Of a stretch of DNA of 64,000 nt, positions 9,247 through 20,800 are shown piece after piece. Each line of letters opens with the position of its first letter. Within the stretch, counting starts at the first letter, position 1. A model generated the notes under the pieces. That model did no database searches and was not told the origin of the DNA. It saw nothing but the letters and a program-made list of their open reading frames with translations. Made by a program: the position numbers and the translations under genes. The DNA is taken from contig CANXME010000532.1 of assembly GCA_948144175.1 (NCBI GenBank), forward strand, positions 2,913,001-2,977,000. The letters run 5' to 3'. This DNA is from Closterium sp. NIES-65 (Eukaryota; Streptophyta; Zygnematophyceae; Desmidiales; Closteriaceae).

Positions 9247-12200
9247 GTGCGTTTTCCTTGTTCACGCGTCCACTCACTCAACTCGCCCCCTCACTCACGC
9301 GCGCACTCACCCACGCTCCCCCTCATGCGCTCACTCGCTCGCCCACTGAACTCAACGCTCTCGTTCACGCGGACGCTAACGTTTCTCCAGGTTTCTGCCA
9401 GCTCTATTTTTGAGACGTCTCAAAGTCTCTGGTGCCAGCTCTACCCTTACCCCTCGTCTTCCCCCCTCTTGCTCTCTCTGCAGTAGCGGTCGCTTGTGTG
9501 CCCGCATGTGAGTTGCCAAGAATCACCAGCTAACCCAAGCACCTTCTTGTGCCTACGGTACCTCCCCCACTTGCCGCCTGCCCCTCTGCCCACGATTGCG
9601 CCTCACGCCCCTTTCTGCAGCGGCGGCCGTTTGTGTGCCCGCACACGAGTTGCCGCAGGGTGTTCGCCTAGAAATGTTGCGAGACGCCTCATAACAAACT
9701 TGTTCCCTTCCCTCATTGCGCCTCATGCCCCCTCCCTTGTGCTCTGCAGCGGCGGCCGTTTGTGTGCCCGCATGTGGGTTGCCACAAGGCGTTCCCCAGA
9801 AGCTCCAAGCTAACAAGGCACCTTATAGCGCATGACCCCAATGCTCCTCGGGTGAGGCTTTTTCTGTTTCGCAAGCGGGGTGGTTTCCTCTGGACTCTTA
9901 GCAAACAACATGGGTGAGGCAATTTCGTTTTGCAAGTCCTTGTTGAGGATTCTCAAAAGCGACCACCAACGACTACCGTGTTTTGAGTCGACTCATATCG
10001 CGACTCATGTCCCGCGAATTATGTCCGAAGAATTCTCAAAAGCGACCACCAATCCAGTGACTACCGGCTAGCTAGGCACCTTGCTGGGTTTCCCAGGTTC
10101 ACAGGTTCACCTCAGAGGCAAGGGAAGCTCACCTGGGAGGAGGACCCTGTTGCTCCCCAGGAGACACAATTTTCAAACAGCAGCAGGGACGTAAAGCTAG
10201 GTGTAAAGCAAGAAGAACAACAGCTAGTATGTACTTTCTTTGTAAAATCAAGTGCTCGAGGAGCTTAGATCCCACTTTAGTTGAGTCCCCTTTCATGCCC
10301 TGCCTTGATCCTCCCTTTTCCCGCACTTCTCCCCCATCCCGCTCGCCAATCTATAACACCGTGCTCTCATCCCATCCGCATTGCTCCCAAACCTTCAAGT
10401 GGCAAGATGCACTGTTGCATGCAAGCATGCATGCAGAATGCATGGGTAAGTAACGCACCCATATCGTTTCAGCATGCAAGCACGCAGCACTTGCGGCTTT
10501 GATTGATGTGCCCTGTATCTCCTCTCCCTGTTTTCTCCCCCACCCGCTCACCCCCGGCCGATCCCCAGCTCACATGCCCTCATCATCCCCACTGTCTCCG
10601 AGCCTTCAAGTACCAAGATGCCCTGGCGTTCCATGTACGGACGTGCAGCTTGGTTTATCCTCTCCCTGTTCTCTTCCCCACCCGCACACCCTCAATCAAT
10701 CCACCAGCTCCCGTGCCCTCACCATCCCCACTGTCTCCGAGCCTTCAAGTACCGAGACGCCCTGGCGTTCCATGTGAGGACAGAGCACGCCGGGGAATGG
10801 GGGACTAGGGGGTGGGTGGTTGGTGTTTCGCGTGAGGGGGTGGGGAGTGTGGGCGGGGTAAGCATTGAGCAGAAGAAGTGGGGAAAGAAGGGAAAGAGAG
10901 CGAATAGGGGAGTGGTGGGGAGGCGTCATCCTGTGAGAGAGGCGGTAGAAGGGGGGAAGGAGAGGGGGGAAGGGGAGGGAGAGAGAGGGGAGGAGAGGGA
11001 AGGAGAGAAAAGGAATGGTGAGGAGATGGGTGAAGAGGGAAGGACCGTGGGGGAGAGGAATGAAGAGGCGAGGGATGACGAAGAGAGAGGAAGGAGAGGG
11101 GAGGAGAGGTATGAAGAGGCGAGGGATGACGAAGAGAGAGGAAGGAGAGGGGAGGAGAGGAATGAAGAGGCAGGATTGACCCATCGCCTTCCTTGCAGGC
11201 ATGGCAGCTTGGGAAGGCCACTGGGCCAGCCGCAGGAGGAGGGCCGTGGGGCTGGAGCAAGGAGGGGGGAAGCGGAGGAGGGAACGCAGTCCTTGCTAGG
11301 CTATACGGGCAGCATCAGAAGGGTTGTGATGCCGCTTCAAGGGGAGGGCAGCGGTGGAGGAGGAGGAAGGGAGACAGAGCAGGCAGCAGCAGAGCAGGAA
11401 GCAGCAACTCGATCCTTACGTGAAAAGGAGGGCAGCATGGAAAGTGCAGAGGTCCAGCTTCAAGGGGAGGTCAGCAGTGGTGAAGGAGGGAGGGGGACGG
11501 AGAAAAGTCCAAGGACCCAGTCCTTCATGTGTAAGGAGTGTGAGAAGACGTTTTCTCGCAGGGAAGTGTTCAGGAAACACATGGCCACTCACTCGAAGCA
11601 GGTGTTTTTTGCTCATTCCCCCACTCACTCACTAGCTCAGTCGTCACTCTCTTACTCACTCCCTCGCTTCCTCAGTCCCTCACTCCCAAATGCTGCATGC
11701 GTTTGGTGACTGCTCTACCCGTTGCCAACGCTCGTCCTCTCTTTCTCTCGTCCACTCTTTCCCTCGTCCTCTCTTCTCTCCCACGTATCGCCGCTTCTGC
11801 GTCAGAGTTTGCCCATTCACGCGCATCCTTCCAGTGGATTCACCGGCCAGTGAAATCGCTCAAGTCACTTGTTCTCTCTGCCTGGCTGTTCCTCTGCCCC
11901 TGCCCTCATTTCTCTCCCTCCTCTCCCTCACTGCTCATGTTGTTGCAGAGGTCGTTGGTGTGTCCAAAGTCTCTTTTGAGAAGGCGTTTGTGCAAAAGTG
12001 ATTTCGTGTGTCCAAAGCCTGACTGCAACAAGGTGTTTGCAACAAATTATCGCTTACAGAGGCACTTAAACGTGCACGACCTCAATGCTCCCCGGGTGGG
12101 TTCCCCCTTGCCTTTTCGAGTCTATAAACCCAAAAATGTGAGTCACCTCGTTCGCCAAAAATTACCAGCTAACGAGGCTCTTGAATGGGCACAGCGCCAA

Positions 12201-14699
12201 TGCTCCTCGGGGTCCCCTTGCTCTTCCCCCTCCACTTCCCATTCCGCTCCCTTTTCTACCTTCTCCCTTCTATCCTCCGTTTTCCCACCATACTCCTTCC
12301 TTGTTCCTCCTCTTCCTCTTTCTCAACCTCCGTGCATCCTCTTGGGCTCTGTACCCAAGAGGAAGCAAGAGGAAGGACCTCTTGGGCTCCTTCCGCTCCT
12401 TAACTGCCGTACCCCATTCCATAATCTCGTATCCCATTCCCTCTGTATTTTTAGATTTTTCAAAGAAAAGAGAATTAAAAAAACTCTTCTCCCAATCCAT
12501 AATATCGTCTTCACCCGTCCTCTCTCACTCGCGCCTCTACAACACCTCACTGACCTTCTTGGTGGTATGCGTCTTCTTGTTCCACTTGAGTTTCTAGGAA
12601 GTTCTTCCGTTTCGTCCCTTCAGATGCTTCAGCGTTTTCGTCAGTTGCTTAAGCAATGTCTTCAGGCGTGCAGCCGTTACACTACGAGCCTAGACTGGAT
12701 CCTTGAGACTTTGAGTGCTGTAGGCGTTTTCCAAAAATATATATGTTCTCAAATGAAACAGGTTAGCTGTGTTCTCCCTGTTGGTTGTATTGTGCTTTCT
12801 CAATGGTTTGGGTGTCCTCTCCCCATCCCTGCCGCAATCACAAAACCACCAGTGCCCTTGCACTTCCCTCCAACCCCCCCCTTCCCTCCAACCCCCCCAA
12901 ACCCCCAGCACCCGTGCCCTCATCCCCACTGCTTTCGAACCTTCAAGCGCCCAGACTACATGGTGCGACATTCTAGAATGAAGCATTGCACAGAGAGGGG
13001 GAGAGGAGGAGAGAGGCTGCAGCATGCAAGGAATCAACGTTGCGGGGAGGCAAGGAGGGACGAAGAGGGAAGGAGGGAGGAGAGGGACGAAGAGGGAAGG
13101 AGGGAGGAGAGGGACGAAGAGGGAAGGAGGGAGGAGAGGGACGAAGAGGGAAGGAGGGAGGAGAGGGACGAAGAGGGAAGGAGGGAGGAGAGGAACGAAG
13201 AGGGAAGGAGGGAGGAGGAGAGGGACGAAGAGGGAAGGAGGGAGGAGGAGCGGGACGAAGAGGGAAGGAGGGAGGAGAGGAACGAAGAGGGAAGGAGGGA
13301 GGAGGAGAGGGACGAAGAGGGAAGGAGGGAGGAGGGGCGGGGCGAAGAGTGGTGGGTGCCACATGCCTTCCCACTCAGAAGCAGGGAAAACGTGGCAAGG
13401 GCAGAGAGCCGCGTGGGGGAGAGCAGCGTGGAAAGGGCTGTGATCCCGCTCGAGGAAGAGAGCGTTGCAGTTGGAGAAGGGAGGGGGGAAGAGGAAAGAG
13501 AATCCTGGAGAAAGGGCAGCGTTGGGGAGGCAGTGGTGATGCAGCTTGAAGAGGGGTTCGGCACGGTTGGAGACGGAGTGGGGATAGAAGAAGGAGCAAC
13601 ACCATTGCTTCCACCCAGGGGGGAGGGCAGTGTTGGGGAGGCAGCGGTGATGCAGCTTGAGGAGGGGTTGGGCACGGTTGGAGAAGGTAGGAGGGAGGAG
13701 GGAGCAGATGCTGTGATGGAGGACGAGGCTGGAGTGAACCATTCCCGCCCTGCCCATTCCCTTGTTGCCAAGGTGGGTAGGGCAGTGGTGCAGGCGCAAG
13801 GGGAGGGCAACATGATTGGGGGAGGGAAAGGAGCGGGGGGGGTTGCTGGGGTCAGCGAGGGGAAGAATCAGTGTGGGGAACAGGAGGAGGATGGGTGTGA
13901 GGAGTATGGTCGAGATGGAGTGGGGAAGGGTGAGGAAGCGGGGGATGATTTGTGGATAGAAACGGAAATAGGGGAGAGAGTAGAGGAAAGGGGAATACGG
14001 GAGAAAGAAGTGGGAGGAGGATACGGAGAGAGCGAGATAGAGGGCATCGATGGAAGGAAGGAGGAAGATGCGGCGGGTGAGAAAAAGGTGCGCACGAGCG
14101 TGCTCGAGTGGCGGAAGAGGAAGAACCATGGTGCAGCAAGAGTTGGAGCATCCAGACAGGAGGGGTTTACAAGGAGAGAAGTGATGAGAAAGAGAAGGTG
14201 TGCTAGAGGAGGTGCTGAGGGGGAGGGTATTAATTCCAGGAAAATCCACGTGAGAAGCCACCTGAAAAGCCACCTGAAGGGGCACAAGAGATACCTGGCC
14301 ACGAAGGTGCATCTGATTGTTGGGAGGAGAGGTCGCCGATGCAAGCTGAGGAAACACCTGAAGGCAACAGAGAAACAGTTGAGGCAGAAGGAGATGCTCT
14401 TGAAGGAGGAAGAGGCCCACCTGAGGCAGAGGGGCGAGCACCTGAAGCAACAGGAAGAGCACCTGATGCAGCAAGAGCTGCACCTGAAGCAGCAGCGAGA
14501 ACTCCTGAAGCAGCAGCATGAGCACCTGGACGATCAGGAAAAGCACCTGAAGCGTAAGATGCAGCACCTGGAGCTTCAGGTGAGACGCACACAGATTCGG
14601 AAGGATTGTCTGAATCGTTCCTCTGTAGCTCCTCGTGTGTTTAAAAAAGAGGTGGTGATGAGTGGTGCGGAGGGATGGAGGACGGTTGAGGATGGTTGA
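8281..14699 (+). CDS. Z2 locus: multi-exon C2H2 zinc-finger / coiled-coil protein
   Basis: Best-preserved paralog. Proposed exons: 8281-9246, 9750-9851, 10708-11601, 11949-12095, 12909-14699; each is in frame and phase 0 with GT-AG borders. Fingers: CKACGKAF; FVCPHVGC; LPCPHHPHC, 250-residue linker, then CKECEKTF; FVCPKPDC; HPCPHPHC. A charged 9-residue repeat and a heptad coiled coil follow. Order matches Z1 finger for finger. Probably a nuclear protein that binds nucleic acid through the fingers and associates through the coil; the target is unknown. Dead finger exons lie at about 9489, 9620, 10361, 10569 and 12105-12200. The PAT/Ngaro element begins about 560 bp downstream. Confidence 0.7.
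9247..9749 (+). other. Z2 intron 1 with CTCA tract, palindrome seam and two dead finger exons
   Basis: CTCA/CTCG-rich opening (9265-9370), a 16-bp palindrome (9409-9424) between two 'tgccagctcta' copies, then two degenerate copies of the next exon (starts near 9489 and 9620; each opens 'cgg.cgcttgtgtgcccgca' or similar). The copies are spaced by about 130 nt, so the exon was duplicated in tandem twice. Confidence 0.55.
9409..9424. repeat. Palindrome seam P2 (GACGTC form)
   Basis: TTTGAGACGTCTCAAA, perfect 16-bp palindrome, between two copies of tgccagctcta. Confidence 0.8.
9750..9851 (+). CDS. Z2 exon 2: C2H2 finger exon (34 aa)
   Basis: CTGCAG acceptor, GTGAGG donor, 102 nt, phase 0: RRPFVCPHVGCHKAF...KLTRHLIAHDPNAPR. 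Third and only intact copy of a tandemly tripled exon. Confidence 0.7.
9852..10707 (+). other. Z2 intron 2 with palindromes and decayed finger exons
   Basis: Holds a palindrome cluster (9943-10043) inside a duplication of 'attctcaaaagcgaccacca', a frame-broken 'HC.QTFKW' finger copy (10361-10440), and a finger copy at 10569-10650 whose last His is replaced by Cys (HVRTCSL). No other gene is seen. Confidence 0.5.
9943..10043. repeat. Palindrome seam P3 (GTCGAC form) in a duplication
   Basis: TGAGTCGACTCA at 9984-9995, between two copies of attctcaaaagcgaccacca (9949-9968 and 10032-10051). A looser version, TTGAGGATTCTCAAAAG, lies at 9943-9959. Confidence 0.7.
10708..11601 (+). CDS. Z2 exon 3: finger, 250-aa charged linker, second finger
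   Basis: CACCAG acceptor, CAG/GTGTTT donor; 894 nt, phase 0. LPCPHHPHCLRAF...HVRTEH, a Glu/Arg-rich linker with two 48-bp repeats (EARDDEERGRRGEER, about 11065-11160), then FMCKECEKTFSRREVFRKHMATHSKQ. It corresponds to the 150-nt double-finger exon of Z1; the linker contains blocks similar to the last exons (LLGYTGSIRR also occurs in Z3), so linker material has moved between positions. Confidence 0.7.
11602..11948 (+). other. Z2 intron 3
   Basis: CTCA-rich at its start, then C/T-rich; ends in TTGTTGCAG (acceptor at 11946-11948). Nothing else seen. Confidence 0.55.
11949..12095 (+). CDS. Z2 exon 4: C2H2 finger exon (49 aa)
   Basis: TTGTTGCAG acceptor, GTGGGT donor; 147 nt, phase 0. Contains SLVCPKS...KSDFVCPKPDCNKVFATNYRLQRHLNVHDLNAPR. 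The first half is a decayed repeat of the second (SLVCPKS..RRRLC), so it is a partial internal duplication with one intact finger. Confidence 0.65.
12096..12908 (+). other. Z2 intron 4 with a decayed finger copy
   Basis: Bases 12105-12210 repeat the exon-4 frame with changes ('cgccaaaaattaccagctaacgagg', 'caatgctcctcgg'). The rest is C/T-rich with AT-rich islands. The frame happens to stay open through this intron, so retention cannot be excluded from sequence alone. Confidence 0.5.
12909..14699 (+). CDS. Z2 last exon: finger, charged repeats, heptad coiled coil
   Basis: Starts after CCCAG with HPCPHPHCFRTF...YMVRHSRMKH. Then about ten copies of a 27-30 bp repeat (13051-13330; GRREERDEE), an acidic region with repeated 'GEAVVMQLEEG.GTVG' units, the conserved box HLIVGRRGRRCKLRKHLKATEK (about 14310-14370, written here in parts HLIVGRRGRR / CKLRKHLKATEK), then heptads EEHLRQ.GEHLKQQ (about 14390-14580). 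Stop at 14697-14699. The coil is shorter than in Z1. Confidence 0.7.
   Translation, partial: HPCPHPHCFRTFKRPDYMVRHSRMKHCTERGRGGERLQHARNQRCGEARRDEEGRREERDEEGRREERDEEGRREERDEEGRREERDEEGRREERNEEGRREEERDEEGRREEERDEEGRREERNEEGRREEERDEEGRREEGRGEEWWVPHAFPLRSRENVARAESRVGESSVERAVIPLEEESVAVGEGRGEEERESWRKGSVGEAVVMQLEEGFGTVGDGVGIEEGATPLLPPRGEGSVGEAAVMQLEEGLGTVGEGRREEGADAVMEDEAGVNHSRPAHSLVAKVGRAVVQAQGEGNMIGGGKGAGGVAGVSEGKNQCGEQEEDGCEEYGRDGVGKGEEAGDDLWIETEIGERVEERGIREKEVGGGYGESEIEGIDGRKEEDAAGEKKVRTSVLEWRKRKNHGAARVGASRQEGFTRREVMRKRRCARGGAEGEGINSRKIHVRSHLKSHLKGHKRYLATKVHLIVGRRGRRCKLRKHLKATEKQLRQKEMLLKEEEAHLRQRGEHLKQQEEHLMQQELHLKQQRELLKQQHEHLDDQEKHLKRKMQHLELQVRRTQIRKDCLNRSSVAPRVFKKEVVMSGAEGWRTVEDG
13051..13330 (+). 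repeat. 27-30 bp coding minisatellite in Z2
   Basis: About ten units of 'gacgaagagggaaggaggga' followed by 'ggagagg', with 3-bp length variants that keep the frame. Encodes Arg/Glu/Asp-rich repeats. A different unit from Z1 and Z3 at the same place in the protein. Confidence 0.85.
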
Positions 14700-15259
14700 A
14701 GGAGAGGAAGAGCGGTAGCTGTGAGTGGTGTGGAAGGAGGAAGAGTGGTGGAGAATGGAGGGAGAGGAGCAGGTGTGGTGAAGGATGAGATAGAACCAGT
14801 GGGGTGGTTAAAGATGGAGAGAGGGGAGAGGGGGTGGTGAGGGATGGAGGTGAAACATGGAGAGAGGAGGATCGTGAACAGAGGGACAGGAGGCAAGGCG
14901 GTGAATGATGAATTGACAGGAGGGAGGGGGGGTGAAGGATGAAGAGATTGGAGGTGGGGTTCGGGGTGCAACTGACAGAGGGAGAACAAGGGGACAAGCA
15001 GAAGAAGCACCACTGCCACATGCGGCACGCCCCACCCCGGCATAACCAAATGATGACTTGTGAGCTGACTGCGATCTCTTATCACTACGCTCATGCCGGC
15101 TCTACTGCATGGGTGGAACAGCTGAAAGGGTGCATGCAGAGGGAGAAGCACCCCCGTACTTGCCCCACCCCGGCATAACCAAGTGATGACTTTTGGGTTG
15201 ACGAAATCGTGCATAGCCAAAAGTTGTGGTCTTGAAATACTCAAGTATCACACTATATT
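14700..15259. other. Z2 downstream region with a 133-bp duplication
   Basis: The 30-bp phrase starting 'ccccaccccggcataaccaa' occurs at 15030-15059 and 15163-15192. No gene seen. The PAT/Ngaro element begins at about 15260. Confidence 0.6.
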
Positions 15260-15435
15260 ATAATTTTTAAAAGTGTAACACTTTTTCAAATTTCGTATTG
15301 TGAAAGCAATGACGTGGCCAACGCAGCAAAGGTAGCGGCTCGACGCTACTCACCCCTCTTTTGCCTACAAAAGAGGAACGTGATTTCAGTAGCTCCACCC
15401 ACGTTCTTCATTTCCAATTTCTAGTTTTACTTTCC
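15260..15435 (+). repeat. A1 split direct repeat
   Basis: Nearly identical to A2 from ataatttttaaaagtgtaac to agttttactttcc. It carries a weakened TATA region (cctacaaaagagg; A2 has cctataaaagagg), which suggests the repeat holds the element's promoter. Confidence 0.85.
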
Positions 15436-15531
15436 TAGTTCTCATTCATCCTGGCGAGGACACAGTCCCTCCCGCGGTTCAAGTCCCCGTCAACTCTTCT
15501 TACCGACATTCTTCAACACAACCTCGCGAGT

Positions 15532-16719
15532 GTGGCTCCCGCCAACACTACACTTAATCGAGAGGCGGAAAAGACGACTACTCGGGGTAATACTTCGGAG
15601 CACGCGAACGCGCCCGGGGCTCCCGACCGCCGCGGAAAACGCCCTGCTGAGGACAATTTCGGCGAGGGCCCCTCAGGAGTCGAAGTTCTGCTCGGGAGCA
15701 ACTCCCGAGCCCCCTCTGAAGAAGCACGCGCAACTGTGAAACAGTCGCGCATGCCCCTTGCTGACGAGCGCGTGGCTGCCAGGCAGCCGCGCGGTCCGGT
15801 CAAGTCAACGGGGGCTGACGCGGACGGCGACGCTGGTCAGCCGGGGCCCACTCTGCAGAAGCGGCAGAAAGCAGCGGCCTCAGCAGAAACCGCCCCATTC
15901 AACCCCCTCGCGTCCCTCACTGCGCAGCAAATGCAAGCGCTGCTCTCGATGTTACAGCAGAACGCGGCGGTTACAATCGCAACTTCATCCGACTACATTT
16001 CAACACCTGCAAAAAATGAAAATCAGAAGGAAGTCACCGCCCCTCGCACCAACAAGGCGGCTCGCGTCAACGAGACCACTTCCGCACCACTTCCCGCGCC
16101 CGCACCTGCGCTGATCGCCGCTCAAGACGACAGCGACGACTCAGAGAACGAAGATGGTGAGGCCCCCAACAACATTACCCGCCGTCGTATTATTGCACCC
16201 GCACCCTCCCTCCCACCCCTCCACCTCACACCCGCATCCACCACATTTATGCGCAAAGGTGTGCGCGATCAGGCGGAGCTCTTTTCTACCATCTAGGCGC
16301 ACCTGAAGCACGTCAATTTCAAGCTCCAGCACGGCGACATAGAAAGCGCCCTCACCAACGTCGCGGAAATCGAGACGCTCATCCACAAGCGCTTCGAAGT
16401 CCTATTGGTGGCGGACGAGGCGGGGTTCGAAGCTGCCGATCGTTTTCAGCTGTACCAGTCCAAGAGCGTTTTGACCTCACGCTCGTACAAGCTCGCCGTC
16501 GCCGATGTGGCGGCTCTCGAACGCGCACGGGCCGGCTACACTCGCGGCAACCGCATGCCCACCCGAGATGGCGACACGGAAGGCAAGGGCATGCCGCCCG
16601 CAAGCTACCACGAACCCCGCTTCAAAGGGGTGTGCTTCCGCTGCGGCCAGCCCGGCCATATGGCGAATGCTTGCCCCATGGGAGGGCGAGGCACTAAAGG
16701 CCCCTCACCCGTGGTGTGA
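15532..16719 (+). pseudogene. PAT/Ngaro element gag-like protein with CCHC zinc knuckle
   Basis: One frame from 15532 to the stop at 16717-16719, interrupted by one in-frame TAG (16294-16296). Residues 1-254 are Ala/Pro/Thr-rich; the part after the stop has a helical region (HVNFKLQHGDIESALTNVAE) and a classic knuckle C-F-R-C-G-Q-P-G-H-M-A-N-A-C (CX2CX4HX4C, about 16630-16671). Such a protein packages the element RNA. An ATG choice is uncertain; 15532 is the first in frame. Inactive because of the stop, unless read through. Confidence 0.75.
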
Positions 16720-17460
<741 letters not shown>

Positions 17461-17596
17461 TGTTGAGATTAGAGAGAGAGAATGAATGCACTATGAAATG
17501 AAACGAGTACAAGTACCAACCCTAATTGGGTTGTACCCCCTATGGGCTACCCCACTACAGCCTAAATATATGCATCAGCAATATAATCATCTGACA
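17461..17596 (-). repeat. C1 3' LTR (left copy)
   Basis: 136 bp, TG...CA; differs from the right copy at two sites (ctatggg / ctttggg and ccactac / ccagtac). Confidence 0.9.
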
Positions 17597-17816
17597 CACC
17601 CCCATAGGCAAAGTGGGGGAGAGCAAGGGGTCACAAGACCAGTCAAGCAAAGCGAAGCAAAGCAAAGCAAGCTCAGGGTGGATCTCAAGGATACCACACA
17701 AATTCCGAGCACAAGGTCAAGGCCACAAGGCCAGTTCACATGCAGCAGAGCATATATATATAACAGTGCTAAACAAGCAAGAGCAAGGATATATATATGC
17801 AGCAGTACAAGCAAGG

Positions 17817-20800
17817 TCAAGAGGTAAGCAAGTGAGGCCCAGTGGGCACAAGGCCTAGCAGAGTGCAAAAGCGCTGATGGTCACGAGGCGGAAGTGCCTT
17901 GGTGAACACATCAGCAGTGTTGGCCTCAGTGGCCACGAAACGCAGGCAAAGCTGACCACGCTGCTGCAGCTCTCGAGCAAGGAAGTAGCGCAGAGCAATG
18001 TGCTTCGTCCTGTGCTCCAGTCTGTGCTCCTGACACAAGGCAATGGTTGCCTTGTTGTCGACGTACAGCACTGGAGGAGAACGAGGCCGCTCTCCAAGGT
18101 CAGTCAGCAGGTAGGTGAGCCAGCGTAGCTCCTGGGCAGCCATGGCCGTGGCGTAGATCTCAGCCTCACAGCTGGAGCTGAGAACCGAAGAAGAGCGAGT
18201 AGAGCGCCAAGAGACAGAGCCAGAGCCAAGACTGAAGGTGTAACCCTGAGACGACCTCTGAGTAGCCTGGTCGTCAGCCCAAGAAGCGTCCGAGTGCCCA
18301 GTGAGCACAGGCCGCTCACGCCCTCCAAGCACTAGCCCCATGCCCGACGTACTGCACAAGTAGCGCAACACCCTCTTAGCTGCATCCATGTGCTCCTTCC
18401 GGTGACGGCCGGGAGCAACATAGCGTGCTAAGATGCTGAGAGGGTATGCGAGGTCAGGTCGAGTGCAGGTCATCAGGTACATGAGGCAGCCCACAAGCTC
18501 TGGATACGGACCACTCGACTCTACGGACTCATCCGAAGGCAGAGCTGAGAGCGAGTGTCCCGTAGGCAGAGGAGTGGACTGAGGCGAGGAGTACGTGAAG
18601 CCGAAGCGCTGAAGGACCTGCTGCACCATGTGTGACTGAGTCAGGGTAATGGTGCGGCGTGCTCTGTCCCGGGTGATCCGCAAGCCAAGATAGCTTGTCA
18701 GTTCACCCAGGTCTGTGCACGTGTGTCTCTTCTGCAGCTCGGACTTCACGTGGGCGAGTGCGGCAGTGTCCGCAGTGGCAAAGACCAAGTCGTCGACGTA
18801 CACGAGGATGTAGAACAGCGGCAGCGAGGTGTCGGTGCGCAAAAACAGCGACGGGTCAGCAGTAGAAGGAGCAAACCCAAGAGCCGCAAGTGTAGTCCTC
18901 AGTGTGTCGTGCCACTCACGTGGCGCCTGGCGGAGACCGTAGACTGGCCGCCGGAGGCTCCACTGGGTACCAGGAGGGAACGACCCAGTGAAGCCAGGAG
19001 GGCGGCGCAGCCAGATCTCCTCGTGCAGGCGGCCCTGCAGGAAAGCAGTGCTGAAGTCAAGAGAGTGTAGCTCGTAGTCACGTTGAGCAGCGACGTGCAG
19101 TAGAACCCGAAGAGTGGTCATCTTCGGGGTAGGGGAGAAGGTCTGAAAGAAGTCAACTCCCTGTCGCTGACTGAAGCCACGAGCCACGTAGCGCGCCTTG
19201 AAGACAGGCGGAGAACCCGGCGGCCGCTTCACCCTGAAGATCCACATGCCACTGACAATGTTCGCCCCAGGAGGGGGAACAGCGTCAACGTAGGTGCCTG
19301 TGGACTTCCAGGAAGCCATCTTTGCGTCCATGGCTGACTGCCACTGAGAGGAGTAGGGACCGGCCATCGCCTCTGCGTAAGAGCGTGGGGTCGGGATGTC
19401 TAGAGCATCCGGGTCTCCCTCAGGGGCAAAAAACATGGACACGAGATGGGGCAAAGCGGCGGCAAAGCACTGGAACTCCTCCTGCCTGTCCTCAAGGACG
19501 TCCGTGCCAAGAGCACAGTCACCCCCGACGGACGGAAGACAGGCAGACGCAGACGCAGCAGACGCACACGCAGCAGACGCAGACTCAGCAGACTCAGCAA
19601 CAAGACTGGCAGCGTATTCTAGACGACACGCAGCAGCAAAGTCGACCAGCTCAGCAACTAGGGCAGACGCAGCAGCGGACTCAAAGGAAGGGTCAGTGAC
19701 AAGAGAAGCAAGAAGACGCGTGACAGTAGGACTGGCAACACGGCGAGAGTCCGACTCCGGGTTAGCAAGTGTAGGAAGAGAAGACTGAGGAGGAGAAGGC
19801 AAAGGGGCACGCAGAGGAGCAGTGGACGGACGCAGAGACATCTGGTATAGGCCAGGGACAGGAGGAGGACGCTGACGCGAACCGCGACCACTAGGGCGAG
19901 CAGCTCGGACTGGCGACGTAGGGCGGGACGCAGGCTCACGACGCTCAGCAAGACCTCCAGTAGGACCAGTGTAGGGAGAAGGAGAAGGCAGGGGAGAGGC
20001 GGGCTGTAACTGTGACTGCGACGGGACAGGCTCTGGACACTCTACGGGAGGTGAAGGACCAGTGGAAGGCGGGAGACCAAGAACCTGCTGAAGGAGCGGA
20101 ACGAAGTACGGCCGAGGCCGCGCAGCACCGCCAGAGATAGCAAGGACAGCACCAACACCTCCAGAGGCAGCACCAGTACTAGTAGCAGCTCCAACACCAG
20201 CACCTCCAGCAGCGCCAGAAGTACCCTCAGTAGGACCGACAGTCGTAGTCTCAGCGCCAGCACCCGCAGCAGCTCCAGCTCCAGAGGCAACCCCCGGCAC
20301 GGCAGCTCCAGTACTCTCAGTAGGAGCACCTCCGGGACCCGTGGTACCAGCTCCCTCGGCAGCAACAGAACCTCCAGCACCCGCAGCACCCCCAGCTCCA
20401 GCAGCTCGCCTCCAGCGCCGGGCAAACCACTCACGCAGCTCCAGAGGAGAGAGCGGCTCGCGGCGCGAAGAACGGTCCAGAGAACCACCAGGAACAGAAG
20501 CAGCAGGCGCAGCACTCCCAGACGCAGTACCCCTAGGCTCAGCACCCCCAGGCTCAGCACTCCCAGTCTCAACACCCCCATTCTCAGCACCCCCAGTCTC
20601 AGCATCCCCAGGCTCAGCACCCCGAGGCTCCGCACCCGCAGCAGCACAAGAGTCACCAGTGACCTCGACAGGCTCGACCGCGTCTACCTGAGACACACCT
20701 GAAGGGGCAGGACCCTGAGGGGGGAGGGGGTCTACCGGGGGGGGACCTGGGACCAAGAAGAGGGGCGGCGGGGGGAGGGACGGAGTGCGGTAGGGGAAGA

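Noticed and set aside
9681-9690. GAGACGCCTC, looks like another palindrome copy
   Set aside because: One mismatch from a palindrome. It aligns with the finger-exon coding sequence (aaggcacctt), so it is a decayed exon, not an insertion.
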